Shown piece after piece: positions 26,036 to 35,452 of a stretch of DNA of 64,000 nucleotides; position 1 is the first letter of the stretch, and every line of letters begins with the position of its first letter. The stretch covers positions 11,891 to 75,890 of the forward strand of contig JBLWSY010000020.1 of assembly GCA_048270425.1 (NCBI GenBank). Reading direction: 5' to 3'. The DNA is from Oceanospirillum sp048270425 (GTDB taxonomy: Bacteria > Pseudomonadota > Gammaproteobacteria > Pseudomonadales > Halomonadaceae). The notes under the pieces were generated by a model, which was given only the letters and a program-made list of their open reading frames with translations, was not told where the DNA came from and ran no database searches. Both the position numbers and the translations under genes were made by a program.

Positions 26036-26737
26036 ATGACAAGGAAGCCGAGCACAGCAGCACTCCTGAGCCTGCTTTTACTCACCCTGCCAACACTGAG
26101 TCAGGCTGCAAATAAGAGTTCGACCTGCTTTGGCACCACCGCCAATGGCCGACTGGAAAACGGTGTTGAACTACCCGCCAACGGTCATAACTTTGAAAGC
26201 TACAGCAGGCTTGCCCGATTTGCCGGACGCACCTATGTACATTCGGAAGTGCATGCCATTTTGTTGGACGCCTACCGAGATTTAGAAAGCGAGCAGCCCG
26301 ACAAGGTCTACAAATATGCAGAAACAGGTTTTGAGGAAGGTGGTAAATTCTCTCCCCATAAAACCCATCGCAACGGCCTGTCAGTAGACTTTATGACGCC
26401 AATGCAGGACTCAGAAGGGACTTCAGTTCATCTGCCGACACATCCATTCAATAAACTGGGTTACAACATAGAACTGGATTCCAAAGGCCGCTATGAAGAT
26501 CTCAGTATCGACTACGAGGCACTGGCCGCTCACATCGTGATGCTGGACAAATCCGCTAAAAAGAAAGGGCATAAAATCTGGCGGGTCATTTTCGATCCTA
26601 AGCTGCAGCCCCCTCTTTTTGATACCCAATATGGTGACTACCTGCGTGAAAATATCCTGTTTTCCAAAAAGCGCTCCTGGGTACGTCATGATGAACACTA
26701 TCACGTCGACTTTATCGTTCCCTGCAAAACACTATAG
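26036..26737 (+). CDS. Exported MepA-like (M74) peptidoglycan endopeptidase-related protein
   Basis: A 233-residue exported protein; signal peptide MTRKPSTAALLSLLLLTLPTLSQA. The mature region has SPHKTHRNGLSVDFMTPM and, at the C-terminus, VRHDEHYHVDFIVPC. These carry the His and Asp positions of LAS-type zinc peptidases such as penicillin-insensitive murein endopeptidase, which cleaves D-Ala-mDAP bonds. The frame opens at 25946 inside the gloA terminator; ATG 26036 has an AAGGA site. Family assignment is by motif only. Confidence 0.72.
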   Translation: MTRKPSTAALLSLLLLTLPTLSQAANKSSTCFGTTANGRLENGVELPANGHNFESYSRLARFAGRTYVHSEVHAILLDAYRDLESEQPDKVYKYAETGFEEGGKFSPHKTHRNGLSVDFMTPMQDSEGTSVHLPTHPFNKLGYNIELDSKGRYEDLSIDYEALAAHIVMLDKSAKKKGHKIWRVIFDPKLQPPLFDTQYGDYLRENILFSKKRSWVRHDEHYHVDFIVPCKTL

Positions 26738-26978
26738 ATCAGGACACATCCCTCCAGCTGGAATTCAGATAACCAATATCACCAGACAGTAATCAATCTC
26801 TCCGGACTGACCGTTCTGACGAATGCCAAGCAGGAAACCGATCCCTGCTTGAGCTATTTTCAAACAGGTGTTTAAATGCTTTCAGAATCAGTTTCGGAGC
26901 TCACTTAAGGAAGTGTACTCAAAGCAAGCCTCCTGAGATTCCGTCTGAAGCCCAAATAAATACAATACCGAGGGATTT

Positions 26979-27788
26979 ATGTCTGACACTACACGGATCG
27001 CCTTTGAGCGCTCAGGCCACACTGCCATCGTACGCTTTAACCGCCCGGCAAAAATGAATGCGCTGGACATGGCAACCTTTGCCGAGATTCTGAAAATCCA
27101 ACAGGAGATCGCGGCAGACAACTCTGTTCGCGTTGTGGTTCTGACTGCTGCCGGCGATAACTTCTGCGCCGGGCTTGATGTTCAGGGTGTGATGACCGAC
27201 CCAAAAGCCGTAGAAACCCTACTCAGCCGGCCAGAGGATTACCAACTGGCAGACGCCAAAGCCCTGGGCAACTATGTGCAACAGGTGGTGGTTGGCTGGC
27301 AACAGCTTAAAGTGCCCGTGATTGCAGCATTGAACGGATATGTCTTTGGTGGAGGCCTGCAGATCGCATTAGGTGCAGACTTCCGCATCGCACATCCGGA
27401 AAGTCAGCTGTCGGTCATGGAGATCCGCTGGGGTATTATCCCGGATATGGGCATATCCGTTGTCGCACCTTCTGTTATCGCCCGCGACCAACTGAAACTA
27501 CTGGCGATGACCGGCGATCGTATTTCAGGCGCACGTGCTCTGGAGCTGGGTCTGGTCACTCAGGTTGAAGCATCTCCGGAAGACGCCGCGTTAACCCTTG
27601 CTGAGACACTGAATGATAAAAATCCCCAGGCTGTCCAAAGCATCAAACAGCTTTTCAACAGCGAAAATCTGTCAGCGGCTGAACGTCTCGCATTGGAAGA
27701 AAAGCTGCAGCGCCAGATTCTGTTCAGTCCGAATCAGGTCGAGGCGGTTCAGGCACACCTGCAAAAGCGCAAGCCCCAGTTCGGCTGA
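26979..27788 (+). CDS. Crotonase/enoyl-CoA hydratase family protein
   Basis: A 269-residue crotonase-fold enzyme. Oxyanion-hole segments are FCAGLDVQGVM and GYVFGGGLQIALGADFRIA. In place of the paired catalytic Glu residues of true enoyl-CoA hydratases, the second region reads MEIRWGIIPDMGI; this resembles hydratase/isomerase paralogs of uncertain substrate. GAGGG precedes the ATG. No fatty-acid degradation genes are adjacent. Confidence 0.85.
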   Translation: MSDTTRIAFERSGHTAIVRFNRPAKMNALDMATFAEILKIQQEIAADNSVRVVVLTAAGDNFCAGLDVQGVMTDPKAVETLLSRPEDYQLADAKALGNYVQQVVVGWQQLKVPVIAALNGYVFGGGLQIALGADFRIAHPESQLSVMEIRWGIIPDMGISVVAPSVIARDQLKLLAMTGDRISGARALELGLVTQVEASPEDAALTLAETLNDKNPQAVQSIKQLFNSENLSAAERLALEEKLQRQILFSPNQVEAVQAHLQKRKPQFG

Positions 27789-27820
27789 CAGACCACTGGC
27801 AGATCGGAAACTTAAAGGAC

Positions 27821-28300
27821 TTAAGTCACTTCTTGCACCTGCGGGCTTTGCCGGAAGATAAAGCCCAGCAGGTGAAAACAGATCCAGACTAACGGATAAG
27901 TACTGATCAGGGTTGTCAGGATATCGGCAAAGGTATGGTAACCAAGCTGCATCATTAGAATGCCATATCCAATTCCGGAAACCAGCGCGACTATAAGTGC
28001 CATAAAGGCCTTGACGGATAACCGCACGGAACCTTTATCAGAGCTATCGCGCACTGGCAGCAAAGGCAGAATCAGCAACATCTGGTAGAAGGGCAGTAAT
28101 ACCGCTGTATGTGTGCTGTAATCCAGTCCCCAGCTGTGCCAGAAACCAAACTTGAACTCCAGAGCACTAAAAGCAAAAACCAACGCAATATTTACCAGCA
28201 GCATTACGAATGCAGGCTTCAGATAATGCCTCTGATATGCCACCCAGCAAACCAAAAGCGCCAGCAATGGCGTATAGAGATCAGCAATCAACGGCCACAT
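27821..28300 (-). CDS. Hypothetical inner-membrane protein
   Basis: 159 residues with about five helices and AAGGAGC before the ATG. The C-terminal LGYHTFADILTTLISTYPLVW resembles the HxxxD end of PAP2-type phosphatases, but the other PAP2 motifs are not evident, so I leave the family open. It is convergent with the crotonase gene. Confidence 0.65.
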   Translation of the reverse strand: MWPLIADLYTPLLALLVCWVAYQRHYLKPAFVMLLVNIALVFAFSALEFKFGFWHSWGLDYSTHTAVLLPFYQMLLILPLLPVRDSSDKGSVRLSVKAFMALIVALVSGIGYGILMMQLGYHTFADILTTLISTYPLVWICFHLLGFIFRQSPQVQEVT

Positions 28301-28535
28301 AGAAAGCTCCTTTTAGGGTTTATCTCCGCAAGAAGATATGCAGTGACATTTATCCAACAAAACACGTCTTGTAAAACTTTATCTACAAATCAATATGTTA
28401 GAACAGCTTTACCCGCTTTACCTTTACCGTTAGTCTAGCCGCCTGTAAACCAGCCTGAAAGAAAGGGCTGCTCTTTAGCGACTAGGGCAGCGTGTATCTG
28501 ATTTTGTTCCGACGGGGGAATCCGGAGTTCCTGAT

Positions 28536-28862
28536 ATGGATCCATTAAGCAAAAATATTACCGAGCGGGCTCGTCAGCTGACCCGCGACCTGCTGGAGCC
28601 TCATACAGCAGTTTTCAAGGGTGCTGCAGAGCTAACTGCAAGCGGCTCTCAGGCTTTGGGCATCGTCAATTCTGAACTGAATCGCCTGGCATTAAGCTGT
28701 CCGTCATCAGAGGAGAAAAAAGCGGTTATCGAAGGTTTTTCCCGCGCGCTCGCCCAACTGAAATGGAATGCGGAAGATGCAGCCTATCTGGTACGCAGCC
28801 TTGAAAAACAGCTTCTTCCTCGTGCGACATCTAAACAGCCAAATACTCCTTCCCAATCATAA
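28536..28862 (+). CDS. Hypothetical helical protein
   Basis: 108 residues with GGAG before the ATG and a strong terminator after. Mostly helical, no membrane segment or signal. Not recognised; a standalone gene between two minus-strand genes. Confidence 0.6.
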   Translation: MDPLSKNITERARQLTRDLLEPHTAVFKGAAELTASGSQALGIVNSELNRLALSCPSSEEKKAVIEGFSRALAQLKWNAEDAAYLVRSLEKQLLPRATSKQPNTPSQS

Positions 28863-28900
28863 CATTGGCCTCAGAACACTTTACAGACTGAGCCAAACAG

Positions 28901-28927
28901 AAAAGGCTCAGAGATCTGAGCCTTTTT
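28901..28927 (+). terminator. Rho-independent terminator
   Basis: AAGGCTCAGA pairs with TCTGAGCCTT (28903-28924) followed by T-run. It ends the 108-residue gene and could also serve the opposing sulP gene. Confidence 0.85.
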
Positions 28928-28985
28928 GCTTTTAAACCACTTATAATCACGCCTCTTAAATCCAGACCTTTCAAACCAAAGCATT

Positions 28986-30764
28986 TTAAAGATCACACAG
29001 ATCGCGCATTGCCTCGTGGGTACTCAGGTAGACCTGACCCGGCGCCAGATGCTGCAGGAAATGGGTCTGTTTCAGCTGATCCATGACAGGCCCCTTCACA
29101 TCAGCCAGATGCAGGGTGATACCGGATTCCCGCAGGTTTTCGATCATCATCTCCAGAGTCTCCAGCGCGCTGGCATCAATAAAGCTGATACCGTTACAGA
29201 TCAGCACCAAATGCTGCAACTGAGGTTGCTCAGAGACAATCGCCATCACTTCATCTTCTATATAACGGGTATTGGCAAAATAAAGATTTTCGTCAATACG
29301 CAGCCCCAGACAGCAGGGATTCGTTTTTACCTCAAAGCGTTTAACATTGCGGAAATGCTCACTGTCACCGACGCGGCCAACAACAGCAATATGGGGTTTA
29401 CTGGTCCGTTGCAGCAGCAAGGCAACCGATAGCACCATCCCGGCCAACAGTCCCGCTTCGACCCCTGCAATCAACACAGTGCCGAACGTCACCGCCAATG
29501 TCAGCGCATCCGCACGGTTAAAGTTCCAGGTTCGCTTAATACCAGACAGGTCAATAAGCGGTAAAACCGCCATAATCACAATGACACCCAGCACAGCTTT
29601 TGGCAGGTAATAAAACCATGGCGTGAAATAAAGCACCGTCAGTGCCAGACCTGAAGCCGTAATTACTGAAGCCACCGTGGTCTGAGCACCCGAGGCATCA
29701 TTCACCATAGAGCGTCCAAAACCACCGGCCACCGGGTAGGCACCACCAAAAGCAGCGCCAATATTGGCAAATCCGAGAGCGATCAGCTCTTTGTCCGGCA
29801 TAATGCGCTCACGCCGCTTACTGGCGAGGGCCGTTCCCACAGAAACACTCTCAAGAAAACCCACTAAAGCGATCAGGAGTGCTGCAGGCAATAGCCCTAT
29901 CCACCAGTCCATTTCGAAAGGTAACAGAGAAACCGAAGGCAAACCGGCAGGAATTTCTCCGACGATTTTCACGCCATAAGAAGTATTAAGATCAAAGATG
30001 ACCACCAGGCCTACTCCCGCCAGAATGGCAAACATAGGACCTGCCTTGGCCATAGATCCAGCCATCAGCGAAGAAGCGCCCAGCTTTTTCAACATCCCGG
30101 CCAGATGGACTTTACTGAACCACATAATAAAGAAAGCCGTTACGCCCACCCCTAAAGTAGCAGGGTTAAAGCCCGGCAAATTTGTCGTCAGATTGTTCAG
30201 GGTTTCATAGAAGTGATGGCCACGGGGAAATTCCAACCCAAAAACATACTTCAACTGACTGAAGGCGATCATAAGGGCTGCAGCACTGGTAAAGCCGGTA
30301 ATAACGGAGTGACTGAGGAAGTTCACCAGACTGCCTAAACGCAGAATAAACATCAGCAGAAGAACGCCCCCCACTAACAACGCCAACACCATCGCTGTAG
30401 TGATATAGAGATCAGTACCGGGCTGGGCGTGCTGAGATACCGCTTCGCCAACCATCAGGGATGCAATCGCTACAGGTCCGACCGCAAGGCTTCGGCTACT
30501 GCCAAGCAAGGCATATATAAAAAGAGGGATAATACCGGCATAAAGCCCCATCTGAGGAGGCAGCCCTGCCAAAAAGGCATAGGCCATTCCTTGAGGCACC
30601 AACATGATCGCCACGATAATACCGGCCAAACCATCATTAACCAGCGTTTCTCGACGATACCTGGATAACCACCCAAGAATCGGAAAAATACGCTGCAGAA
30701 GCGTTGGCTTGGATTTAGCGACAGATGTTTGTTCTGGTGAAGATCTTTTTGCGGAAGATGCCAT
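28986..30764 (-). CDS. SulP/SLC26 family anion transporter with STAS domain
   Basis: A 592-residue transporter with about 12-14 helices beginning LVNDGLAGIIVAIMLVPQGMAYAFLAGLPPQ-like SulP sequence, then a C-terminal STAS domain (about residues 455-570, including ISFIDASALETLEMM). Substrate may be sulfate, bicarbonate or another anion. It is divergent from a persulfide-dioxygenase-like gene, and the two share an AT-rich palindromic region, which hints at sulfur-linked co-regulation. Confidence 0.9.
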   Translation of the reverse strand: MASSAKRSSPEQTSVAKSKPTLLQRIFPILGWLSRYRRETLVNDGLAGIIVAIMLVPQGMAYAFLAGLPPQMGLYAGIIPLFIYALLGSSRSLAVGPVAIASLMVGEAVSQHAQPGTDLYITTAMVLALLVGGVLLLMFILRLGSLVNFLSHSVITGFTSAAALMIAFSQLKYVFGLEFPRGHHFYETLNNLTTNLPGFNPATLGVGVTAFFIMWFSKVHLAGMLKKLGASSLMAGSMAKAGPMFAILAGVGLVVIFDLNTSYGVKIVGEIPAGLPSVSLLPFEMDWWIGLLPAALLIALVGFLESVSVGTALASKRRERIMPDKELIALGFANIGAAFGGAYPVAGGFGRSMVNDASGAQTTVASVITASGLALTVLYFTPWFYYLPKAVLGVIVIMAVLPLIDLSGIKRTWNFNRADALTLAVTFGTVLIAGVEAGLLAGMVLSVALLLQRTSKPHIAVVGRVGDSEHFRNVKRFEVKTNPCCLGLRIDENLYFANTRYIEDEVMAIVSEQPQLQHLVLICNGISFIDASALETLEMMIENLRESGITLHLADVKGPVMDQLKQTHFLQHLAPGQVYLSTHEAMRDLCDL

Positions 30765-30794
30765 AGATCGATGACCTTACCGTTAAAACTTTTT

Positions 30795-30833
30795 GGAATA
30801 TTGTTATCATAAATGATTATATGCTAATATTCC
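30795..30833. promoter_or_regulatory. Nested palindrome between sulP and the MBL-fold gene
   Basis: Outer arms GGAATATT (30795-30802) and AATATTCC (30826-30833) enclose an inner palindrome ATCAT-AA-ATGAT (30806-30817). It lies in the divergent promoter region. AT-rich dyads of this kind are bound by ArsR-type sulfur-sensing repressors such as BigR; this identification is inferred and no regulator gene is adjacent. Confidence 0.55.
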
Positions 30834-30970
30834 ATCAAATCGAGCCATCAGCTTTAAGGCACCCGTCAATCGCATACAGTGCCACGAACAGGCTGAGAGA
30901 AGCAAAGAACTTAAACGGTAACAGCTCACGGGCTTATCCGCATGTGCTGGCTGCTTAAAGGAGATACCAG

Positions 30971-31834
30971 ATGAACGCTCAAATTAAAGCTTTCTTCCAT
31001 GAAGCAACCTCAACCTTTACCTATGTGGTGCACGATGGCCAAAACCCCCAGTGTGCAGTTATCGACCCGGTACTGGATTTTGACTACAAATCTGGCAATA
31101 CCAGCACGGAATCGGCTGATGAGGTTATTCTGTGGATCAAAGACCACCAGCTGACGCCGGAGTGGATCCTGGAAACCCATGCCCATGCCGACCATATCAG
31201 TGGCGCTAAACACATTCAGGCGCAGCTTGGCGGTAAAATTGCTATCGGTGAGCACATCACTCTGGTTCAGGGTGTATTCAAAAAAGTATTTAACTATGGC
31301 GATGAGTTTGTTACTGACGGCCATCACTTTGATAATCTGATGGTAGCTGGCAGCGGGTTCAAAATTGGTGACCTGGATGCCAAAGTACTGCATACACCCG
31401 GTCATACACCGGCCTGTGTCACCTACGATATCGCCGGTAAGCTCTTCGTTGGTGACACTCTCTTTATGCCGGATGTGGGTACTGCCCGCTGCGACTTCCC
31501 TGGTGGTGATGCAGAGACCCTGTATGATTCCATTCATACCCTACTAAGCTATCCGGAAGAGACCGAACTCTATATGTGTCACGACTACCCACCGGAAGGT
31601 CGCGACATTCGACATGTCTGTACTGTTGCAGAACAGAAAGAGAGCAATATTCATGTCGGCAAGGGTGCCAGCAAAGCTGACTTTGTTAAAATGCGCTCAA
31701 CCCGCGACGCGACTCTGGAAATGCCCAACCTGATTCTACCCTCTATTCAGATCAATATCCGTGCAGGCGAGCTGCCGACTGCAGAAAACAACGGTGTATC
31801 CTATCTGAAACTGCCGCTGAACCAGTTCAAGTAG
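30971..31834 (+). CDS. MBL-fold hydrolase, persulfide-dioxygenase-like
   Basis: A 287-residue metallo-beta-lactamase-fold enzyme with THAHADHISG, HTPGHTPACVTY, FVGDTLFMPDVGTARCDFPG and CHDYPPEGR. These motifs match the ETHE1/Blh group that oxidises glutathione persulfide. Strong AAAGGAGAT site. No rhodanese is fused. Divergence from a SulP transporter supports a sulfur-detoxification role. Confidence 0.88.
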   Translation: MNAQIKAFFHEATSTFTYVVHDGQNPQCAVIDPVLDFDYKSGNTSTESADEVILWIKDHQLTPEWILETHAHADHISGAKHIQAQLGGKIAIGEHITLVQGVFKKVFNYGDEFVTDGHHFDNLMVAGSGFKIGDLDAKVLHTPGHTPACVTYDIAGKLFVGDTLFMPDVGTARCDFPGGDAETLYDSIHTLLSYPEETELYMCHDYPPEGRDIRHVCTVAEQKESNIHVGKGASKADFVKMRSTRDATLEMPNLILPSIQINIRAGELPTAENNGVSYLKLPLNQFK

Positions 31835-31934
31835 TAAAAAGAACAGAAGAGAGAAAATGAATTGGCATACCCCGCCATAAGCCCTATTAACGCCAGCCAA
31901 CAGCTCTGTTAGCTAAACCGAAATAAGGGCACAA

Positions 31935-31975
31935 AAAAACCGCTGAGATTCAGAATCTCAGCGGTTTTATTTTTA
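31935..31975. terminator. Bidirectional terminator
   Basis: ACCGCTGAGATT pairs with AATCTCAGCGGT around CAG, with A- and T-runs on both sides. It lies between the convergent MBL-fold gene and argG. Confidence 0.9.
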
Positions 31976-32033
31976 CTGTTTTGCGAGTCTGAAGTGCCGA
32001 TGTTATATCAGCACTTCAGCAGACTAACAGTCA

Positions 32034-33254
32034 TTAGAGCTGGCTGCGGCCTTTCTGAGCAGCAATACGCATACGCAGTGCGTTCAGCTTGATAAAGCCT
32101 TCCGCGTCTTTCTGGTCGTATGCGCCGGCATCGTCTTCGAAAGTTACGATGTTGCCATCGTACAGACTGTCTGCAGACTCACGACCCACAACGATAACGT
32201 TGCCTTTGTACAGTTTCACACGTACCACACCGTTCACGTATTCCTGAGACTCATCGATCATGGTCTGCAGCATCTTACGCTCTGCACTCCACCAGTAACC
32301 GTTGTAGATCAGCTCAGCGTATTTCGGCATCAGGCTGTCTTTCAGGTGAGCTGCTTCACGGTCCAGAGTGATGGACTCGATCGCACGGTGCGCTTTCAGG
32401 ATGATGGTGCCCCCCGGAGTTTCGTAGCAACCACGGGCTTTCATACCCACGTAACGGTTTTCTACGATGTCTACACGGCCGATACCGTTCTCGCCACCTA
32501 CTTTGTTCAGGTAGGTCAGAACAGTGGCAGGGCTCATCTCTTCACCGTTAATCGCAACGATGTCACCTTTCTTGAAGGTCAGATCCAGATAAGTTGCTTC
32601 GTCCGGAGCACGCTCAGGGCTCACAGACCAACGCCACATATCTTCTTCCGGCTCAGCCATAGGATCTTCCAGAATGCCGCCTTCGTAAGAGATGTGCAGC
32701 AGGTTAGCATCCATGGAGTAAGGCGACTTCTTCTTGTTAGAAGAGAAATCAACCGGAATGTTGTGGTCTTCACAGTACTTCATCAGGGTGTCACGGGAAG
32801 TCAGATCCCACTCACGCCAAGGCGCGATCACTTTAACACCTGGTTTCAGAGCGTAAGCACCCATTTCGAAACGAACCTGGTCGTTACCTTTACCGGTTGC
32901 ACCGTGAGCAATCGCGTCAGCACCTGTTTCGTTAGCGATCTCAACCAGACGCTTAGCGATCAGAGGGCGTGCGATAGAGGTACCCAGCAGGTACTCACCT
33001 TCATAGATGGTGTTAGCACGGAACATAGGGAATACGAAATCACGAACGTACTCTTCACGTACGTCTTCGATGTAGATCTCTTTAACACCCAGAGCTTCAG
33101 CTTTGGCACGTGCTGGCTCTACTTCTTCACCCTGACCCAGGTCAGCAGTAAATGTCACTACTTCGGCGTTATATTCGTCCTGTAACCAGCGCACGATTAC
33201 AGAAGTATCCAGGCCACCAGAATAGGCCAGTACTACTTTTTTAATGTCTGACAT
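32034..33254 (-). CDS. argG: Argininosuccinate synthase
   Basis: Condenses citrulline and aspartate with ATP in arginine biosynthesis. 406 residues, standard. The ATP-binding motif VLAYSGGLDTSVI is at the N-terminus, and GATGKGNDQVRFE and SPYSMDANLLH follow. The frame opens at 33314, but ATG 33254 (MSDIKK) has GGAG and the family start. It is separated from argF by about 4 kb. No clear ArgR box was found in the leader. Confidence 0.97.
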   Translation of the reverse strand: MSDIKKVVLAYSGGLDTSVIVRWLQDEYNAEVVTFTADLGQGEEVEPARAKAEALGVKEIYIEDVREEYVRDFVFPMFRANTIYEGEYLLGTSIARPLIAKRLVEIANETGADAIAHGATGKGNDQVRFEMGAYALKPGVKVIAPWREWDLTSRDTLMKYCEDHNIPVDFSSNKKKSPYSMDANLLHISYEGGILEDPMAEPEEDMWRWSVSPERAPDEATYLDLTFKKGDIVAINGEEMSPATVLTYLNKVGGENGIGRVDIVENRYVGMKARGCYETPGGTIILKAHRAIESITLDREAAHLKDSLMPKYAELIYNGYWWSAERKMLQTMIDESQEYVNGVVRVKLYKGNVIVVGRESADSLYDGNIVTFEDDAGAYDQKDAEGFIKLNALRMRIAAQKGRSQL

Positions 33255-33340
33255 TGGATGCTCCACGCTGACTAAAACGGCCAGAGACCTCTCTGACCCT
33301 ATCAATTTTCTCAATGATCAATCCGGCAGAACAACGATAA

Positions 33341-33368
33341 ACGGCTATCACTGGGATAGCCGTTTCAG
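33341..33368. repeat. Hairpin in the motY-argG intergenic region
   Basis: AAACGGCTATC and GATAGCCGTTT form an 11-bp stem around ACTGG, about 90 bp upstream of argG. It lacks a T-run in the argG direction. It might be a motY terminator remnant or an argG leader structure. Confidence 0.5.
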
Positions 33369-33516
33369 GTATTTCGTCTGCCTGAAGAAATTCTTGCGCA
33401 ATAGTATATACGAGTTGAAGAAAAGTTACGATTTGAGAAAAAGCGACACCTCAAAATAAACTTTTTCTCTGACGACCTGCCCCTACAGGCTCAAACCTTT
33501 CCCGTTATCAGAAGGA

Positions 33517-34476
33517 TTATTGCAGCTCGCCGTTAAACTCACCGGTATATTCAGGCTCTGCATTCGGATCACCCGGTGCCAGACCTTCACGCTCTAAGCG
33601 GATCGTCACACGACGGTTCTTCGCACGATTTGCCTTGGTGGTATTCGGCACAATCGGATAACGCTCACCGTGATAGCGGGCTGTGACCATGGTCTCATCC
33701 AGGCCAACGTCCAACAGATAGTTAAGCACAGTATCGGTTCGCTGCTTGGACAGCTTACGGTTGTCGCGGCGACTACCATAGCTATCGGAATGACCATCCA
33801 GGAATACGAACTTAACCGAAGGATCGGCCTTTATATAGCGCACAATGAGACTGAGTAGCTCTTTGTCTTCGGCCGTAATATCAAAGCCGCCGCCGGGAAA
33901 CGTAATAGCAGAGCGGGCAATCTGGTCAAAATTAACCGGTAACAGCTCACCCCGACAGGCGATGTAGTCAAAGTAAGCCGGCTTGAAATTCAGCGCACTC
34001 AAATGGCCACGCACCGGCGCATACCGAGAGTCTTTCGGGGTCTGCATAAAGGTAGGGTTCAGACCGCGATTCAGAGATTCAATCATCAGATGCGCCTGAG
34101 GTGAATCCACATGTACCCCATCCTCCCCTTCGCCAACCATTACGCGCCCCAGATCCAGAGGCGCATCACCCGGCTTCCACTCAGGTGGCAGAGCCATAAG
34201 ATCGGCCCGGCCTTTTCGCAACGGCTGGCCAAGAGGCTCCAGGAAAAACTTGAGATCCTCACCGGAACGATGCTTGAAACGGGCAACACCCATTTCAGGA
34301 ATAGGGTGAGTGAGTTCGCAATACAGCGGAGAAGGCTCAGTTGCCTTCCATTCACTGTTACCAATACCGGCGCCATAATCTGCTGCCATCAGCACAGGCG
34401 ACAACAAAAGGCCCGAAGCGATAGCCAGCCAGTGTATTCCCCGTGACGTTTTCGCCAGTGACCGAGTAAGCGGCAT
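33517..34476 (-). CDS. motY: MotY, sodium-motor T-ring protein
   Basis: A 319-residue periplasmic protein of the flagellar basal-body T ring, which holds stator units in place. A signal peptide ends near PVLMAA. The N-terminal domain contains YCELTHPIPEMGVARF, typical of MotY, and the C-terminal OmpA-like peptidoglycan-binding domain has FLDGHSDSYGSRRDNRKLS and NRRVTIRL. TTG 34485 opens the frame, but ATG 34476 is better spaced from AAGGAG. Placement between argG and rnt is as in Pseudomonas. Confidence 0.9.
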   Translation of the reverse strand: MPLTRSLAKTSRGIHWLAIASGLLLSPVLMAADYGAGIGNSEWKATEPSPLYCELTHPIPEMGVARFKHRSGEDLKFFLEPLGQPLRKGRADLMALPPEWKPGDAPLDLGRVMVGEGEDGVHVDSPQAHLMIESLNRGLNPTFMQTPKDSRYAPVRGHLSALNFKPAYFDYIACRGELLPVNFDQIARSAITFPGGGFDITAEDKELLSLIVRYIKADPSVKFVFLDGHSDSYGSRRDNRKLSKQRTDTVLNYLLDVGLDETMVTARYHGERYPIVPNTTKANRAKNRRVTIRLEREGLAPGDPNAEPEYTGEFNGELQ

Positions 34477-34623
34477 CAGTTGCAATCTCCTTGATTTTTA
34501 AGAACTCTCATTTTGCCCTGATCGGCCTGCAAACTCAAAACTTTAGCCTATATCTGACGGTTTGAATCAGTTAACATCTGTCCATCGCACTATTGACCAA
34601 ACTGGACTAGGGAGCAAAAGGTC

Positions 34624-35310
34624 TTGGATTCTTTCACATCTGCAGAAGAGCATTTTGGCGACAAACACCCAATGGCCTACCGCTTCCGCGGCTTTCTGCC
34701 AGTGGTGGTCGATGTTGAAACCGCCGGTTTTAACGCCAAAACCGACGCCCTGCTGGAGATTGCAGCAGTAACACTGATGATGGATGAAGACGGGTATCTG
34801 CACCCTTACAACACCTACTCCTGTCATGTTGAGCCTTTTGAAGGTGCCAATATTGAACAGGCCGCGCTGGACTTTACCAAGATAGATCTGGACAACCCGA
34901 TCCGTAAAAGCATGGCGAAGAGTGAACAGCAGGCGCTAGGTGATATTTTTAAGCCTGTGCGTAAAGCCCTGAAAGAGTTCGACTGCACCCGCGCGGTTCT
35001 GGTGGGTCATAATGCCAGTTTTGATCAGGGATTCGTTAATGCTGCCGTTGAGCGTAGCGGCATTAAGCGCAACCCGTTCCACCCCTTCTCAAGCTTTGAT
35101 ACTGCAACACTATCTGGTTTAGCCTATGGTCAAACAGTACTGGCAAAAGCGTGCAAAGTTGCAGGTATCAACTTCGATAACAGTCAGGCACATTCTGCAC
35201 GTTACGACACAGAAAAAACTGCTGAACTGTTCTGCTCCATCGTCAACCGCTGGAAAGAACTGGGTGGCTGGGAACTTGCCGCAGAAGAGCAGCATCGCCT
35301 GAGAGACTAA
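34624..35310 (+). CDS. rnt: Ribonuclease T
   Basis: 3'-5' exoribonuclease of the DEDDh family that matures tRNA and other stable RNAs. 228 residues. Motifs: VVDVETAGFNAKTDALLEIA (ExoI), HNASFDQGF (ExoII) and AHSARYDTEKTAELF (ExoIII). Start: TTG 34624 with AGGGAG 10 nt upstream; ATG 34672 (MAYRFRG) is an alternative that would still keep the catalytic core. Confidence 0.95.
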   Translation: MDSFTSAEEHFGDKHPMAYRFRGFLPVVVDVETAGFNAKTDALLEIAAVTLMMDEDGYLHPYNTYSCHVEPFEGANIEQAALDFTKIDLDNPIRKSMAKSEQQALGDIFKPVRKALKEFDCTRAVLVGHNASFDQGFVNAAVERSGIKRNPFHPFSSFDTATLSGLAYGQTVLAKACKVAGINFDNSQAHSARYDTEKTAELFCSIVNRWKELGGWELAAEEQHRLRD

Positions 35311-35350
35311 ACTCGGATTAGGCCTGAACATTTGCCCGCCTCTGAGACAT

Positions 35351-35391
35351 AAAAAATCCCCGACATGTAAAACATGGTCAGGGATTTTTTT
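35351..35391. terminator. Bidirectional terminator between rnt and peroxiredoxin gene
   Basis: AAAAAATCCC and GGGATTTTTT flank an inner stem GACATGT/ACATGGTC. It serves both convergent genes. Confidence 0.9.
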
Positions 35392-35452
35392 ATGGTTAAG
35401 CTTACAAGCCTTTCAAATCGTAAGCTTCACCGCTGTTTTCCGAAAAGGGAAA

